Source of the DNA: Rheinheimera sp. EpRS3
Lineage (GTDB): Bacteria > Pseudomonadota > Gammaproteobacteria > Enterobacterales > Alteromonadaceae
DNA length: 64,000 bases
Direction: 5' to 3'
Assembly: GCF_001513785.1 (NCBI RefSeq)
Contig: NZ_LNQS01000012.1
Location: 1-64,000, forward strand
The notes beneath the pieces were generated by a model that saw only the letters and a program-made list of their open reading frames with translations, was not told the origin of the DNA and did no database searches. Shown in pieces: positions 46,799-56,469 of the stretch. The translations under genes were made by a program, and so were the position numbers. The first letter of the stretch is position 1; every line of letters starts with the position of its first letter.

Positions 46799-49360
46799 TC
46801 AGAACTTATAAGTGCCTTTTAAGTACCAGTAACCGCCGTTAATTCCCATCGGTGAGGTTTCATAATACTTGCCACCCAGTTCGGCTTTCCAGGCGTCTGG
46901 CAATTCTTCCGGATCATTATCCAGTAAGTTTTGCGCACCGGCAGAGACAATAAAACTATCGTTGATGTAGTAACTGACTTCAGCATCCAGTGTTACTTTC
47001 CAGCTCGCGTTAGTTGTACGGCTTGGGTCATCCGCATGTACGCCCTGGTAAGTACCGTAATAGTTGGTACGCAGGAACATTGACCAGTCATCCCAGCTTT
47101 GCGTCCAGGTAAAGGTAGCTCTGTGTTTAGGCAGATCCTCTTCCAACCGTGATACACGGAATGCGCCGGTAATATTGGTAAAGCGGGTAACTTCGGTATC
47201 ATTCCAGTTATAGGCCAGGGCAAAACTGCTGCGGCCACCGTACAGATCCATAGCGTAGTTAGCCACAATATCAATACCTTGGGTACGGGTGTCAAAATCG
47301 TTTGTCAGGTACGTAATACTGGTTAATGAATCAATACCACGCACACCGGCGGCTTTTAGCTCGGCGATATCCTCAGGCGTAACCGGAATAGCATCAGACT
47401 GGCTGATACGATCTTCTACCTCAATACGATAGTAATCGGCAGTAACAAAAAAGTCGTAGCCGGTGTAAACCAGACCAAAGGCGTAACTGGTCGATTCTTC
47501 CGGTTGTAGCTCTGTGGCACCTTTTAGCTGTGCTACCGGGTTAGTGGGGGGTAAAACACCGATATCTACCAATACGCCCTGGTTAGCTTCAGTACGCACA
47601 TTGCTTACGTTAGCCTGACCAACAGTCGGGGCACGAAAGCCGGTACTGGTTGAGGCCCGTAATGCCCAATCGTCAGTTAGACGATACTGACCGGTCAGTT
47701 TATAGTTAGTGGTGGTGCCAAAAGAGTCATAGTCTTCAAACCGCAGTGCCACCGCACCTAACAGTTTTTCGGTAAACTCGGCTTCAACATCAACGTACGC
47801 TGCATAGTTACGTCGGGTAGAGATACCGGCAGTTTGTGGCTGAAAACCGGGGAAACCGTTAGAGCCGTTACTCAGGCCCTGGTCGACATAAGGGCCAATT
47901 TCCCAGGATGCCTGTTCACCGGCGACAATTTCAAAGCTTTCTTCTGTCCACTGAGTACCAAAAGCAACGGTTAAGTCTTCATATAAACCAGCAGGGACAA
48001 ACTTTACAAAGTCAGCGCTGAAGGTTTTTTCCAGCTGAATATATCTGCCAGCTTCAAAATCAGTAGGGGTTTCCGGGCCTAAAGACGCGTTGACCGAGTT
48101 AAATAACTGAAATGTTGACTCACTGCGGCCAACAACACCACTGAAATCGTACATGATGCCACTGGCAAAACCGTTTTTAAATTCACCTTTAGTACCCACG
48201 GCTAATGAGGTGTCGGTAATGTTGCCACCAAAGTTAGGGGTAAAACCGCCCGGGAACATAGAGAAGAATGTAAAGCAGTTGTCGGGCAGAGCATTAACAG
48301 CAGAGGTAATTTGTGCATGATCTAAACCAGAAATAGGCACGTTTGCACAGCCTCCGGCGCCGCTGGTATCTACCACCTGCAGTGTTTCGCCGCCATCATT
48401 TGAGAATACCTGTGGCCGGTTATGTGGGTTACGATAATAGAAGCCACCGCGCACATCACGTTCAGAGTAGTTACCAAACATGTAGGCTTCGCCACCGTTG
48501 CCTAAATCAAGCCCTGCATTGGCAAACAGCGTAATATCGTCGTTAATTTCAGGTGCTCCCCACACCTGTACCGGGTTCGCTACAAAGGTATTGCCCGCAT
48601 CTATCAACCCCTGAGCATCGCCACGTTGTACACTGCGGCTGGTAGCATCAACATTTTTGTACTGCATACTGACGTTGACAAAGCCGTCTTTGGTTAGCGG
48701 CATGCCCACGTTGGCAGCCACTTCAGTTGAGGTGCCATCACCGGCATAATACTCGCCGCGTTTAACCTCAATAGTGCCGCCCTCTGCTGCGTCTTTCAGT
48801 ACGAAGTTAATAACACCGGCAATAGCGTCCGAGCCGTACTGGGCTGCTGCACCATCACGCAATACCTCTACCTGCTTCATGGCAATGCCTGGGATAACGG
48901 ATAAATCAGGCCCCTGAGCGCCGTCGTTTATACCGCCGCCCAGAAATGAAATAACCGAAGATCGATGCCGGCGTTTACCATTTAGCAGCACCAGCGTACT
49001 GTCAGACGATAACCCCCGCAGGTTGATAGGCCGGATCAGCGATGCTGCATCGCTGATAGGCTGGGCATGTACGTTTAAAGACGGCACTGTGGTGCTGATC
49101 AGGTTCAGCATGTCCGAGTTGCCGTTTTTATTCAGTTCTTCACCGCCAATAATATCTACCGGCACCGGCGAGTCACCGATAGAACGCGGCGCCGAACGGC
49201 TGCCGACAACGGCAATTTTTTCAATCGATTTTTCTGCGGCGCCAGTGGATGGCGTGTCCTGTGCCAGCGCTGCGGTTGAGGTGATACCAAAAGAAAGTGA
49301 TGCTGCCAGTGCAAATTTAACTGCGCGGGCAACCGGATGATAGTCGTTATGGTTTTTCAT
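46799..49360 (-). CDS. TonB-dependent outer-membrane receptor
   Basis: An 853-residue receptor with signal peptide (about 1-33, cut after ALA), an N-terminal plug domain (TonB box-like IEKIAVVGSR at about 46-55, NLRGLSSDSTLVLLNGKRRH, RDGAAAQYGSDAIAGVINF) and a beta-barrel ending in aromatic YLKGTYKF. It resembles the large Alteromonadales receptors of unknown ligand. No metal-binding insert or cognate transporter lies nearby, so the substrate is open. Confidence 0.94.
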   Translation of the reverse strand: MKNHNDYHPVARAVKFALAASLSFGITSTAALAQDTPSTGAAEKSIEKIAVVGSRSAPRSIGDSPVPVDIIGGEELNKNGNSDMLNLISTTVPSLNVHAQPISDAASLIRPINLRGLSSDSTLVLLNGKRRHRSSVISFLGGGINDGAQGPDLSVIPGIAMKQVEVLRDGAAAQYGSDAIAGVINFVLKDAAEGGTIEVKRGEYYAGDGTSTEVAANVGMPLTKDGFVNVSMQYKNVDATSRSVQRGDAQGLIDAGNTFVANPVQVWGAPEINDDITLFANAGLDLGNGGEAYMFGNYSERDVRGGFYYRNPHNRPQVFSNDGGETLQVVDTSGAGGCANVPISGLDHAQITSAVNALPDNCFTFFSMFPGGFTPNFGGNITDTSLAVGTKGEFKNGFASGIMYDFSGVVGRSESTFQLFNSVNASLGPETPTDFEAGRYIQLEKTFSADFVKFVPAGLYEDLTVAFGTQWTEESFEIVAGEQASWEIGPYVDQGLSNGSNGFPGFQPQTAGISTRRNYAAYVDVEAEFTEKLLGAVALRFEDYDSFGTTTNYKLTGQYRLTDDWALRASTSTGFRAPTVGQANVSNVRTEANQGVLVDIGVLPPTNPVAQLKGATELQPEESTSYAFGLVYTGYDFFVTADYYRIEVEDRISQSDAIPVTPEDIAELKAAGVRGIDSLTSITYLTNDFDTRTQGIDIVANYAMDLYGGRSSFALAYNWNDTEVTRFTNITGAFRVSRLEEDLPKHRATFTWTQSWDDWSMFLRTNYYGTYQGVHADDPSRTTNASWKVTLDAEVSYYINDSFIVSAGAQNLLDNDPEELPDAWKAELGGKYYETSPMGINGGYWYLKGTYKF

Positions 49361-49579
49361 AGTCTTTTCCTGGATTATTTTTCTATCTACCAGACGCTTA
49401 TGTTGTTTTTGTTGCGTCCTATTAACCTTATTGGATAATTTGCCGGTTGTCTATCGCAGATTTATGGTATTTCGTCGCTCTAATCGGTAATTGCATTCGT
49501 TTGCAGGAATAAAAATAGATTGCAGCTAACCGGTTGCCTGATTTATAAACTGCACTACCTTTTTTGTTTGGACAGCAAC

Positions 49580-50146
49580 GTGCAGATCAGCGAACTTACC
49601 CCGGCTTTTTTTCCCGCAGTTGTCAGCCTGGCCAATGCTATTCATGGCGATAATTATCTTAACCACGCCAGTCTGGTTGCAATGCATCTGCAAGGGATAG
49701 TAAAGGGCATTAACGCCAGCTTTGTTGCGATTGATGAGCAACAGCAGCTAATTGGTTACCGCTTAAGCTTTGCTGCCGGGCAGTGGCAACCCGATCGCTG
49801 GTGCACAGAAGCACTATGGCCAGTGCCGTGCGCCGATATGGCATACTTTAAATCTGTCGGGGTAAGTGCTGGGCAACGGGGTAAAGGCGTTGCGTCCTCA
49901 CTGTTACAGGCCTCAGTTGCAGCTTTAAAGCAACAGGGCGCCAAAGCCGGGCTGGCGCATATCTGGCGTGAAAGCCCGGGTAATGCCGCACAGCGTTATT
50001 TTAGCTATGCCGGGGCCGTTTTAGTAAAAGTTCACCCACAGCGCTGGCGACATTTGTCTGAAACCGCAGGTTACTATTGCCCAATATGCGGGGCATTGTG
50101 CAACTGTAGTGCAGCAGAAATGGTATTAACCTTTAGTGCCGGCTAG
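49580..50146 (+). CDS. GNAT-family acetyltransferase with cysteine-rich tail
   Basis: About 188 residues from GTG 49580 with GGA upstream; a longer frame from TTG 49520 lacks family support. The GNAT core shows the acetyl-CoA loop SAGQRGKGVASSLL near 95. The C-terminal 30 residues hold YYCPICGALCNCS, a Cys-x2-Cys-x3-Cys-x-Cys cluster that looks like a metal site and is not part of the standard fold. The gene lies 14 bases before an amine-oxidase-type flavoprotein and probably shares its transcript. Confidence 0.8.
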   Translation: MQISELTPAFFPAVVSLANAIHGDNYLNHASLVAMHLQGIVKGINASFVAIDEQQQLIGYRLSFAAGQWQPDRWCTEALWPVPCADMAYFKSVGVSAGQRGKGVASSLLQASVAALKQQGAKAGLAHIWRESPGNAAQRYFSYAGAVLVKVHPQRWRHLSETAGYYCPICGALCNCSAAEMVLTFSAG

Positions 50147-50160
50147 TTTAGGAGTGCGCT

Positions 50161-51495
50161 ATGTATGATCCGCTGGTTGAGCATGATATTGGGCAGGGGG
50201 CGGTTTATCCGTCTTCTTACTGGGCGGCACAAGTACAAAACAGCGGCAGCACTGCAGCAATTACAGCGGATCAAAGTACTGACGTTGTGGTAATTGGTGC
50301 CGGTTATACCGGCCTGAGCTGCGCCTATCAGCTGGCAAAGCGTTTTAACCGCGAAGTTACCGTATTAGAAGCGCATCAGGCCGGCTGGGGCTGTAGCGGG
50401 CGCAACGCCGGTTTTGTGCTGCGTGGCACCGGGCGGTTGGGCCTGGCACAGTTAACACAGCGCTTCGGTTTAGATACTGCGCTACTGTTTCATCAGGAAT
50501 ACGGTGCCGCTGTGGCTCAGGTAAGGCATATGATTGCTGATGGCAATATCGCTTGCGATGTCCAGCCTGAAGGCTATTTAAAAGTGGCGCACAAAGCCTC
50601 TTTGGGTGCCGATTTACCGGCACAGGCAGATTTTTTACAGCGCCATTTTGGCTATCCGGCTGTTTATTTATCACCGGCGCAGCTAAAAAGTGACTATATG
50701 CACAATATACAAGCTTATGGTGCGATTAAATTTCCCGATTGCTTTGGCGTAAATCCGCTGGCTTTGGCACAGGGCTATGCTGCTATGGCGCAGCGTAGCG
50801 GGGTGCAATTATATACAGCCTCACCGGTGTTACGCTGGCAACGCTCGGGTAATGGTTTTGTGGTGCATACCCCTCAAGCCCGTTTGCACTGTAAGCAACT
50901 GGTGCTGGCGACAAATGGTTACACCCCAAGAGGGCTGTATTCTCCATTAAACCGCGCTTGTTTGCCGGTATTAAGCAGCATTATTGTAACTGAGCCATTA
51001 ACGCCAACACAGCTGCTGCAAAGTGGTTTACACCATACCCAGCTAATAATGGATACACGCGCGCTGAAGTACTATTACCGTAAACTGCCGGACAACCGTA
51101 TTTTATTTGGCGGACGCAGTGCAGTGTATGGCCGTGATGCTGAAAAAGCAGTATATCCGGCACGCTTGCTAAGCGCACTGAAAAGCTGTTTTCCAATGTT
51201 GGCGGATGTGCGCTGTGACTATCACTGGAGCGGTTGGGTGGCGGTGTCGTATGACGATTTACCGCGGGTATGTCAGGCGGAAGATAATTTGTTTTACGCT
51301 GCCGGTTATTGCGGCAGTGGTGTGTCGTTCAGCACCCTGGCCGGTGTCCGGCTGGCAGAATTAGCCACCGGTGTTGCTGTACCGCCGTTGCCGATCTATC
51401 AAAGCCGGCTGGCACCGTTCCCGTTACCGGCGTTCAGACGCCTTGGTCAGCAGGCTTATTATCAGTGGGGCCGCGTTAAAGATCGTTTTCTGTAA
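50161..51495 (+). CDS. FAD-dependent amine oxidoreductase (DAO / PuuB-like)
   Basis: A 444-residue flavoprotein with a dinucleotide-binding motif VVVIGAGYTGLSCAYQLAK near residue 43, GWGCSGRNAGFV near 75 and the closing GYCGSGVSFSTLAGVRLAEL near 388. The SGRNAGFV motif is typical of gamma-glutamylputrescine oxidase and relatives (DAO family). It probably oxidises a secondary amine or glutamylated polyamine. It has ATG with TAGGAG upstream, in a two-gene unit with the GNAT gene. Confidence 0.87.
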   Translation: MYDPLVEHDIGQGAVYPSSYWAAQVQNSGSTAAITADQSTDVVVIGAGYTGLSCAYQLAKRFNREVTVLEAHQAGWGCSGRNAGFVLRGTGRLGLAQLTQRFGLDTALLFHQEYGAAVAQVRHMIADGNIACDVQPEGYLKVAHKASLGADLPAQADFLQRHFGYPAVYLSPAQLKSDYMHNIQAYGAIKFPDCFGVNPLALAQGYAAMAQRSGVQLYTASPVLRWQRSGNGFVVHTPQARLHCKQLVLATNGYTPRGLYSPLNRACLPVLSSIIVTEPLTPTQLLQSGLHHTQLIMDTRALKYYYRKLPDNRILFGGRSAVYGRDAEKAVYPARLLSALKSCFPMLADVRCDYHWSGWVAVSYDDLPRVCQAEDNLFYAAGYCGSGVSFSTLAGVRLAELATGVAVPPLPIYQSRLAPFPLPAFRRLGQQAYYQWGRVKDRFL

Positions 51496-51496
51496 T

Positions 51497-51518
51497 AAAA
51501 AGCCCGGCTAAGCCGGGC
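51497..51518. terminator. intrinsic terminator for the zinc receptor gene (minus) and possibly the flavoprotein gene
   Basis: GCCCGGCT (51502-51509) pairs with AGCCGGGC (51511-51518). The T-run is only on the minus strand (A 51497-51501), so it mainly stops the minus transcript. Confidence 0.75.
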
Positions 51519-51527
51519 GCAATGTAA

Positions 51528-53903
51528 TCAGAAGGTAGCCCGCAGGCCCAGTGTTATAGCCCGACCCGGCAGCGGCGCATCGGCTTTGATAAAGGAGCTG
51601 TGCACAAAGCCCAGCTCGTTAGTCAGGTTAGTCGCGCGTACAAAAGCCGTCATATCCAACTGCGACAGGCTGAAATCGTAATTCAGGCTGGCATCAAGCA
51701 GGGTATAGGCTTTGGTTGGCGTTTCATTGGCGGCCACCTTGTTCTGCTTAGCATAACGCGTTACGCCAATATCAGCACTCCAGCTGATGCCTGTATACTG
51801 ATAGCCTAAACCGGTTTTATATGGTGGAATACGTGGCAGGTAATCGCCGCCGTCCAGTTTAGCGCGCACTGCATCAAAAAACACATTTAGTGATTGGGCA
51901 TGATCTAACTGATAACGGGCCTCAAATTCGGCACCATATAAAGTGGCATCCTGTTGTTGATACTGATACAGGCCAAAGCTGTCGTGGCTGTGATCTTCCT
52001 CAGCAGCATCTTCTTCACCCGTGTCGTGATCATGGCCCGCTTCCAGATCTTCCATTGTCAGGCCGGTATCTGCCAGGTACAGATAGTTATGTACCTTGTT
52101 ATAGAAAAAGTTATAGGTAAAACTCAGATCACCTTTAAAACTGCGAAAGGTGATATCGATATTATTTGCCGTCTCTCTTTTTGCTTTATGTTCCGATAAT
52201 TCCAGTTCGCCATCGTGTAGCTGGTACATCAGGCCAAGCTCATAGCTGCTGGTAGCGATGTGGGCTCCGTTAGAATACAGCTCGGCTGCGCTTGGCGCGC
52301 GCTCTGAGCGGCTAACCGCCAGTGCCCAGGAAAAACCCGGTACAAATTCCCAAACCACACCGGCCGATGCACTGACAGCGGCAAATCTGTCAGAAATACC
52401 ATTGATTAAGGCACCATCATGGCCCAGCGCCAGTGTGCCGGCGTCATGTTTTGTCCGTTCGATACGGCCACCCAACTGAGCGGACACATTACCGAACTGC
52501 TTTTCTTCCAACAGAAATAAGGCGTGCGTTAATGTCTTGCTGTCTGGCGTAAAAGCTTCTTCGCCAAAGGCTTGGTAATCAGAGTGCTGTAAATGATAAC
52601 CCACCAGTCCGTGCCAGCCGCCAATTGCCTCATGTTCCAGCGTAATACGGCTTTCCAGAGCTTTATTTTTAAAGGTGGTGCCAATGCTACCAGCTTCAAT
52701 TTCCTGATGCTGATAATCGGTGTAGGCAGTATTAAACGCCAGCGTTTCAATACCGCTAAAGGGGGTATACCATTCGCCAGCCAGGCTAACGCGGTTTTGC
52801 TTTAATTTAGCAAAAACACTTTCGTCAGCATGCATATGCTCATCTTCATGTTCATCATCATGTTCTTCTTCGTGCTCATCTGCGTGATGATGGCCTGGGA
52901 TGCCATAGTCAGACTCTAACCGGCCAATGCTGATGCCAAATAAGCCCCGATCGCCAATGTAGCTGACACCACCATTAACGGCTTTGCTTTGGATCCAGGA
53001 GTTTTCCAGGGTTTTACTGCTTTCGCCTTCATCGTTGCTAAAACGTGGTACATCATAGTCTGAGCCATCACGGTTAAAGCCATCAAAATGCCAGGCGATA
53101 TTATCGCTACTGCCTTCGTGGTTCAGCGCAGCGGTTTTTTCATCTGATACATCAACATAGCGGGTTTCCAGTTTGGTTTCGCTGCTGCTGCGTAACTGGC
53201 GCGGAATACGGTTATCTACCACATTAATAACACCGCCAATAGCACCACTGCCATACAACAACGTAGCGGGGCCACGCAGCACTTCTATTTGTTGTGCGGT
53301 AATTGCATCGGCGGTAATAGCATGGTCCGGCCCGACACGGGATACATCAGCCGTGTCTAAACCATTATTTAAAATACGTACACGCGGGCCGTCCAAACCG
53401 CGGATCACCGGGCTTGATGCCACAGGGCCATAGTAATTTGCGTGCACGCCGGGTTCATACTTCAGCGTTTCACCAATGGTAGGCTCGGTGCGACGGCTTA
53501 GCTCTTCACCGGTTAATACCGATACCGGTGTAGCCATTTCCAGGTTGTATTTATGAATACCAGAAGCGGCTACCACAATACGTTCTACACCGCCCGGCGC
53601 TAAGTTGATATTCAGTTGTGGTTGCGCCGGCGTTATAGTAACAAAGCTGTCACCATAACCGGCGGCAGAGATATGCAGTTCAGCATTGGCCGGCGCCTGT
53701 ATACTAAACCGGCCTTGCTCATCGGCATACACATACTGCTGGCGGCCATGAATATGCACCCGGGCGTTTTTCAGCGGCAGGCCCTCGGTATCGGTTACAA
53801 CGCCGGTATAGCGTTGTGATGGCTCTTGTGCTGCAACATTAAATGCCAGGCTGACAAATACCGCTAGCAGGCTGTAACGTCGCAAAGCAGGGGAACGGCG
53901 CAT
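51528..53903 (-). CDS. znuD: ZnuD-like zinc TonB-dependent receptor with His/Glu-rich loops
   Basis: About 791 residues from ATG 53903 with GAGAG upstream; the open frame continues to 53942 but the signal peptide begins at MRRSPALRRY. A signal (about 1-25) is followed by a carboxypeptidase-regulatory-like domain (about 30-110), a plug (RGLDGPRVRILNNG, LYGSGAIGGVINVVD) and a barrel. Two extracellular loops carry metal-binding stretches: HHHADEHEEEHDDEHEDEHM near 340 and HDHDTGEE...EEDHSHD near 645. This resembles ZnuD zinc receptors. A candidate Zur site lies just upstream. Confidence 0.87.
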   Translation of the reverse strand: MRRSPALRRYSLLAVFVSLAFNVAAQEPSQRYTGVVTDTEGLPLKNARVHIHGRQQYVYADEQGRFSIQAPANAELHISAAGYGDSFVTITPAQPQLNINLAPGGVERIVVAASGIHKYNLEMATPVSVLTGEELSRRTEPTIGETLKYEPGVHANYYGPVASSPVIRGLDGPRVRILNNGLDTADVSRVGPDHAITADAITAQQIEVLRGPATLLYGSGAIGGVINVVDNRIPRQLRSSSETKLETRYVDVSDEKTAALNHEGSSDNIAWHFDGFNRDGSDYDVPRFSNDEGESSKTLENSWIQSKAVNGGVSYIGDRGLFGISIGRLESDYGIPGHHHADEHEEEHDDEHEDEHMHADESVFAKLKQNRVSLAGEWYTPFSGIETLAFNTAYTDYQHQEIEAGSIGTTFKNKALESRITLEHEAIGGWHGLVGYHLQHSDYQAFGEEAFTPDSKTLTHALFLLEEKQFGNVSAQLGGRIERTKHDAGTLALGHDGALINGISDRFAAVSASAGVVWEFVPGFSWALAVSRSERAPSAAELYSNGAHIATSSYELGLMYQLHDGELELSEHKAKRETANNIDITFRSFKGDLSFTYNFFYNKVHNYLYLADTGLTMEDLEAGHDHDTGEEDAAEEDHSHDSFGLYQYQQQDATLYGAEFEARYQLDHAQSLNVFFDAVRAKLDGGDYLPRIPPYKTGLGYQYTGISWSADIGVTRYAKQNKVAANETPTKAYTLLDASLNYDFSLSQLDMTAFVRATNLTNELGFVHSSFIKADAPLPGRAITLGLRATF

Positions 53904-53923
53904 CTTGTATTCTCTCAATAAAT

Positions 53924-53944
53924 TAGCGTGATATTGTAACATTT
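53924..53944 (-). promoter_or_regulatory. candidate Zur box upstream of the zinc receptor
   Basis: On the minus strand the sequence AAATGTTACAATATCACGCTA (53944-53924) agrees at most positions with the E. coli Zur consensus AAATGTTATANTATAACATTT, with a clear left arm and a weaker right arm. It ends about 20 bases before the receptor ATG. Zur would repress when zinc is plentiful. Recognition by eye only. Confidence 0.6.
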
Positions 53945-54074
53945 TACAGATTTATTATGTGCCAGCAAGCGCTGTACTGTCTGAAACGACTAAGCTGCAA
54001 CGCTGAGCGATTAAACGCTGGTACAACAGTGGCAGAAGTTATTAGAATAATGGCTTTTTGCAGCAGAGGTTTAC

Positions 54075-54719
54075 GTGACAGGTTTTTGGCCAGAATTTTT
54101 ATTAATTGCGCTAGTGCACCTGATGGCCGTAGCAAGCCCGGGGCCTGATTTTGCCATAGTGCTGCGTTATGCAGTACGCTTTGGTCGCCAACAAGCGATT
54201 GCTGCCAGCATTGGCATTGGTGCTGCAATACTACTGCATGTTACCTGGTCACTGGTGGGCATTGCCGTACTTATTCAAACTACGCCCTGGCTGTTTAAAG
54301 TGCTGAGCTTTGCCGCAGCGGGTTATTTGTTTTATATCGGTGTAATGGCACTAAGAAGCCAGGCGCCGTCGCATCCTGAACAGGCGATAGCCGGCAGCAG
54401 CGCTGATAAAGTGCCGTCGGCGCGTAAAGCCTTTATTACCGGTTTTATTACCAATGGTTTAAACCCTAAAGCAACCTTGTTCTTTTTATCGTTGTTTGCG
54501 GTCATTATTTCGCCGCTTACGCCACTTTCTTACAAAATTATCTACGGTGTGTATATGTCCATCGCCACTGCAGCCTGGTTCTGTATGCTCTCTGTGGTGT
54601 TAACCCATACTAAAGTAAGAGGTTTTTTACTACTAAAGGGCTACTGGTTTGACCGCTTAATGGGTTTGTTATTGTTGGCACTGGCTATGCATTTGGTAGT
54701 GACCAGTATTAACAGCTAA
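54075..54719 (+). CDS. LysE-family amino acid exporter
   Basis: A 214-residue inner-membrane protein with six hydrophobic segments and the family signature SPGPDFAIVLRYAVRFGRQQAI at about 20-40, plus FITNGLNPKATLFFLSLF near 130. GTG start with AGAGG upstream. It exports amino acids of the RhtB/LysE type; the substrate is unknown. It is divergent from znuD. Confidence 0.9.
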   Translation: MTGFWPEFLLIALVHLMAVASPGPDFAIVLRYAVRFGRQQAIAASIGIGAAILLHVTWSLVGIAVLIQTTPWLFKVLSFAAAGYLFYIGVMALRSQAPSHPEQAIAGSSADKVPSARKAFITGFITNGLNPKATLFFLSLFAVIISPLTPLSYKIIYGVYMSIATAAWFCMLSVVLTHTKVRGFLLLKGYWFDRLMGLLLLALAMHLVVTSINS

Positions 54720-54764
54720 ACTCTGCATACGCCAGGCAGAGTCTGGTTTAGTGGGGTTGCTATC

Positions 54765-55295
54765 ATGCAAATGGCCAGCAAGGTAATAAAGCTGGATCTG
54801 CAATACAGTTGCGAAGCCAGCCATGCTTATCAGCAACAACGGCATTATGTCTCGCCCTGGCAGGGCGAGAGCGCTGAGCATTTTGCCAAACGTTTGCTGG
54901 CTTATCTTAGCTTGTACGAGCAACAACCCAGTTTTGCTAAAGATGACTCAGGCGGTAAAGCGCCTGACTTGTATATTCAGGATCAACAACAGCATTTTCA
55001 GCTCTGGTGCCAACTGGAGTTGGTCGCCGAAAAACGCCTGCTGCGCGCCTCGCACCTGGCGGATCAACTGTTGCTGGTATTAGACGAACAGGAAACGACG
55101 AAAGCACAGCATAACGATTTGCTGCCTAATCAGCGTATTTTTTCCGTTAGCTCGGCACAGCTGGCGGAGTTTTGCCTGATGTTGAAAAGCCATATGAAAC
55201 TCAGCGTTTGGCGTGAAGATCCGCTGTTATCCATCACCGACGGTGAGCATCTGTTACAACTTAATCTTACTGCCTTGCTGGAAAAACCACATTAA
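54765..55295 (+). CDS. yaeQ: YaeQ family protein
   Basis: A 176-residue protein with the YaeQ pattern (HPSE-like HYVSPWQGESAEHFAKRLLAYL, KAPDLYIQD, SVWREDPLLSITDG). YaeQ has a PD-(D/E)xK nuclease-like fold, but a cellular role is not established to my knowledge. Start at ATG 54765; a second ATG two codons on is possible. Confidence 0.88.
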   Translation: MQMASKVIKLDLQYSCEASHAYQQQRHYVSPWQGESAEHFAKRLLAYLSLYEQQPSFAKDDSGGKAPDLYIQDQQQHFQLWCQLELVAEKRLLRASHLADQLLLVLDEQETTKAQHNDLLPNQRIFSVSSAQLAEFCLMLKSHMKLSVWREDPLLSITDGEHLLQLNLTALLEKPH

Positions 55296-55305
55296 TGTTG
55301 TGGCC

Positions 55306-55333
55306 TTGCCTTAATTACTGTGAACGCTATAAT
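55306..55333 (+). promoter_or_regulatory. trhO promoter
   Basis: TTGCCT (55306-55311) and TATAAT (55328-55333) are 16 bases apart, about 55 bases before trhO. A short hairpin CGGAT-ttacg-ATCCG lies in the leader. Confidence 0.6.
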
Positions 55334-55388
55334 ACGCGCGGTTTTTAATTGCTACGGATTTACGATCCGACACTGCAAGAGGTGAGAT

Positions 55389-56303
55389 ATGTATGTAGTT
55401 GCTGCTTTATATAAGTTTGTCCGTTTACCTGATTACGTTACGCTGCGCGATGCGTTGTACGACTACATGGTCGCCAATAAAGTTAAAGGCACTTTGTTGC
55501 TGGCCGAAGAGGGTATTAACGGCACCATTTGTGGCGAGCGTGCTGGTGTGGATGCGGTTAAAGCCTGGCTGGATGCCGATGGCCGCTTTACTGGCATGAG
55601 CTATAAAGAATCGCTGTCTGATGAATTGGCGTTTTACCGCACTAAAGTAAAGCTGAAAAAAGAAATTGTCACCATGGGCGTGGAGGGTATAAACCCGGCG
55701 CACATTGTCGGCACTTATGTTAAAGGTGACGACTGGAACACACTTATCAGCGATCCTGATACCATCCTGATCGATACCCGCAATGATTACGAAGTGGCGA
55801 TCGGCACCTTTAAACATGCAGTCAACCCTAACACCACAACCTTTCGTGAATTTCCGCAGTGGGCTGCTGATAATTTGGATAAAACCAAACATAAAAAAGT
55901 TGCCATGTTTTGTACCGGTGGCATTCGCTGTGAAAAATCCACTGCTTTTTTAAAAGAGCAGGGCTTTGACGAGGTGTATCACCTCGATGGCGGTATTTTA
56001 AAGTATTTAGAGGAAATGCCGCAAGAAAACAGCCTGTGGCAAGGCGAATGCTTTGTATTTGATCAGCGCGTTGCGGTAAAACACGGCCTGGAGCAGGGCA
56101 GCTATGATCAGTGCTATGCCTGCCGCATGCCGCTGTCCCAAGCTGAAATGGCATCCGAGCACTATGTTAAAGGTTTAAGCTGCCCGCATTGCCATGATAA
56201 AACAACAGACGAGCAAAAAGCCGCTTTTGCCGAGCGCCAGCGCCAGGTAGAGCTGGCCAAACAGCGCGGCGATAAACATATTCGTGATGGTAAATTTGAG
56301 TAA
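55389..56303 (+). CDS. trhO: tRNA uridine(34) hydroxylase (rhodanese-like)
   Basis: Makes 5-hydroxyuridine at wobble position 34 of certain tRNAs, using oxygen. The 304-residue protein has an N-terminal UPF0176 domain ([14 protein letters not shown]), a rhodanese domain with active-site C175 in [10 protein letters not shown] and a C-terminal zinc-finger-like part (CYAC ... CPHC). Homologue of E. coli YceA/TrhO. An intrinsic terminator follows. Confidence 0.95.
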   Translation: MYVVAALYKFVRLPDYVTLRDALYDYMVANKVKGTLLLAEEGINGTICGERAGVDAVKAWLDADGRFTGMSYKESLSDELAFYRTKVKLKKEIVTMGVEGINPAHIVGTYVKGDDWNTLISDPDTILIDTRNDYEVAIGTFKHAVNPNTTTFREFPQWAADNLDKTKHKKVAMFCTGGIRCEKSTAFLKEQGFDEVYHLDGGILKYLEEMPQENSLWQGECFVFDQRVAVKHGLEQGSYDQCYACRMPLSQAEMASEHYVKGLSCPHCHDKTTDEQKAAFAERQRQVELAKQRGDKHIRDGKFE

Positions 56304-56327
56304 ATATTGCCGTTAGCTATGATCTGA

Positions 56328-56351
56328 AGCCAGCTTAATGCTGGCTTTTTT
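56328..56351 (+). terminator. intrinsic terminator after trhO
   Basis: AGCCAGC (56328-56334) pairs with GCTGGCT (56340-56346), followed by six T. Confidence 0.88.
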
Positions 56352-56415
56352 GCGCCGTTATAAAAATGACATCGGCAAACCTTTCTAATAAATAGAATCA
56401 TTTTGGATGAATATT

Positions 56416-56445
56416 GCAATTTTACTTTAATGAAATTGCTATATT
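56416..56445. promoter_or_regulatory. inverted repeat overlapping a -10 in front of the cytochrome b / yceI genes
   Basis: GCAATTT (56416-56422) and AAATTGC (56433-56439) form a perfect inverted repeat with 10-base spacing. TATATT (56440-56445) just after it is a candidate -10. A dimeric regulator bound here could control yceJ-yceI. Regulator unknown. Confidence 0.45.
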
Positions 56446-56469
56446 ATCAAGAAATTATAGGAGCTCAGT

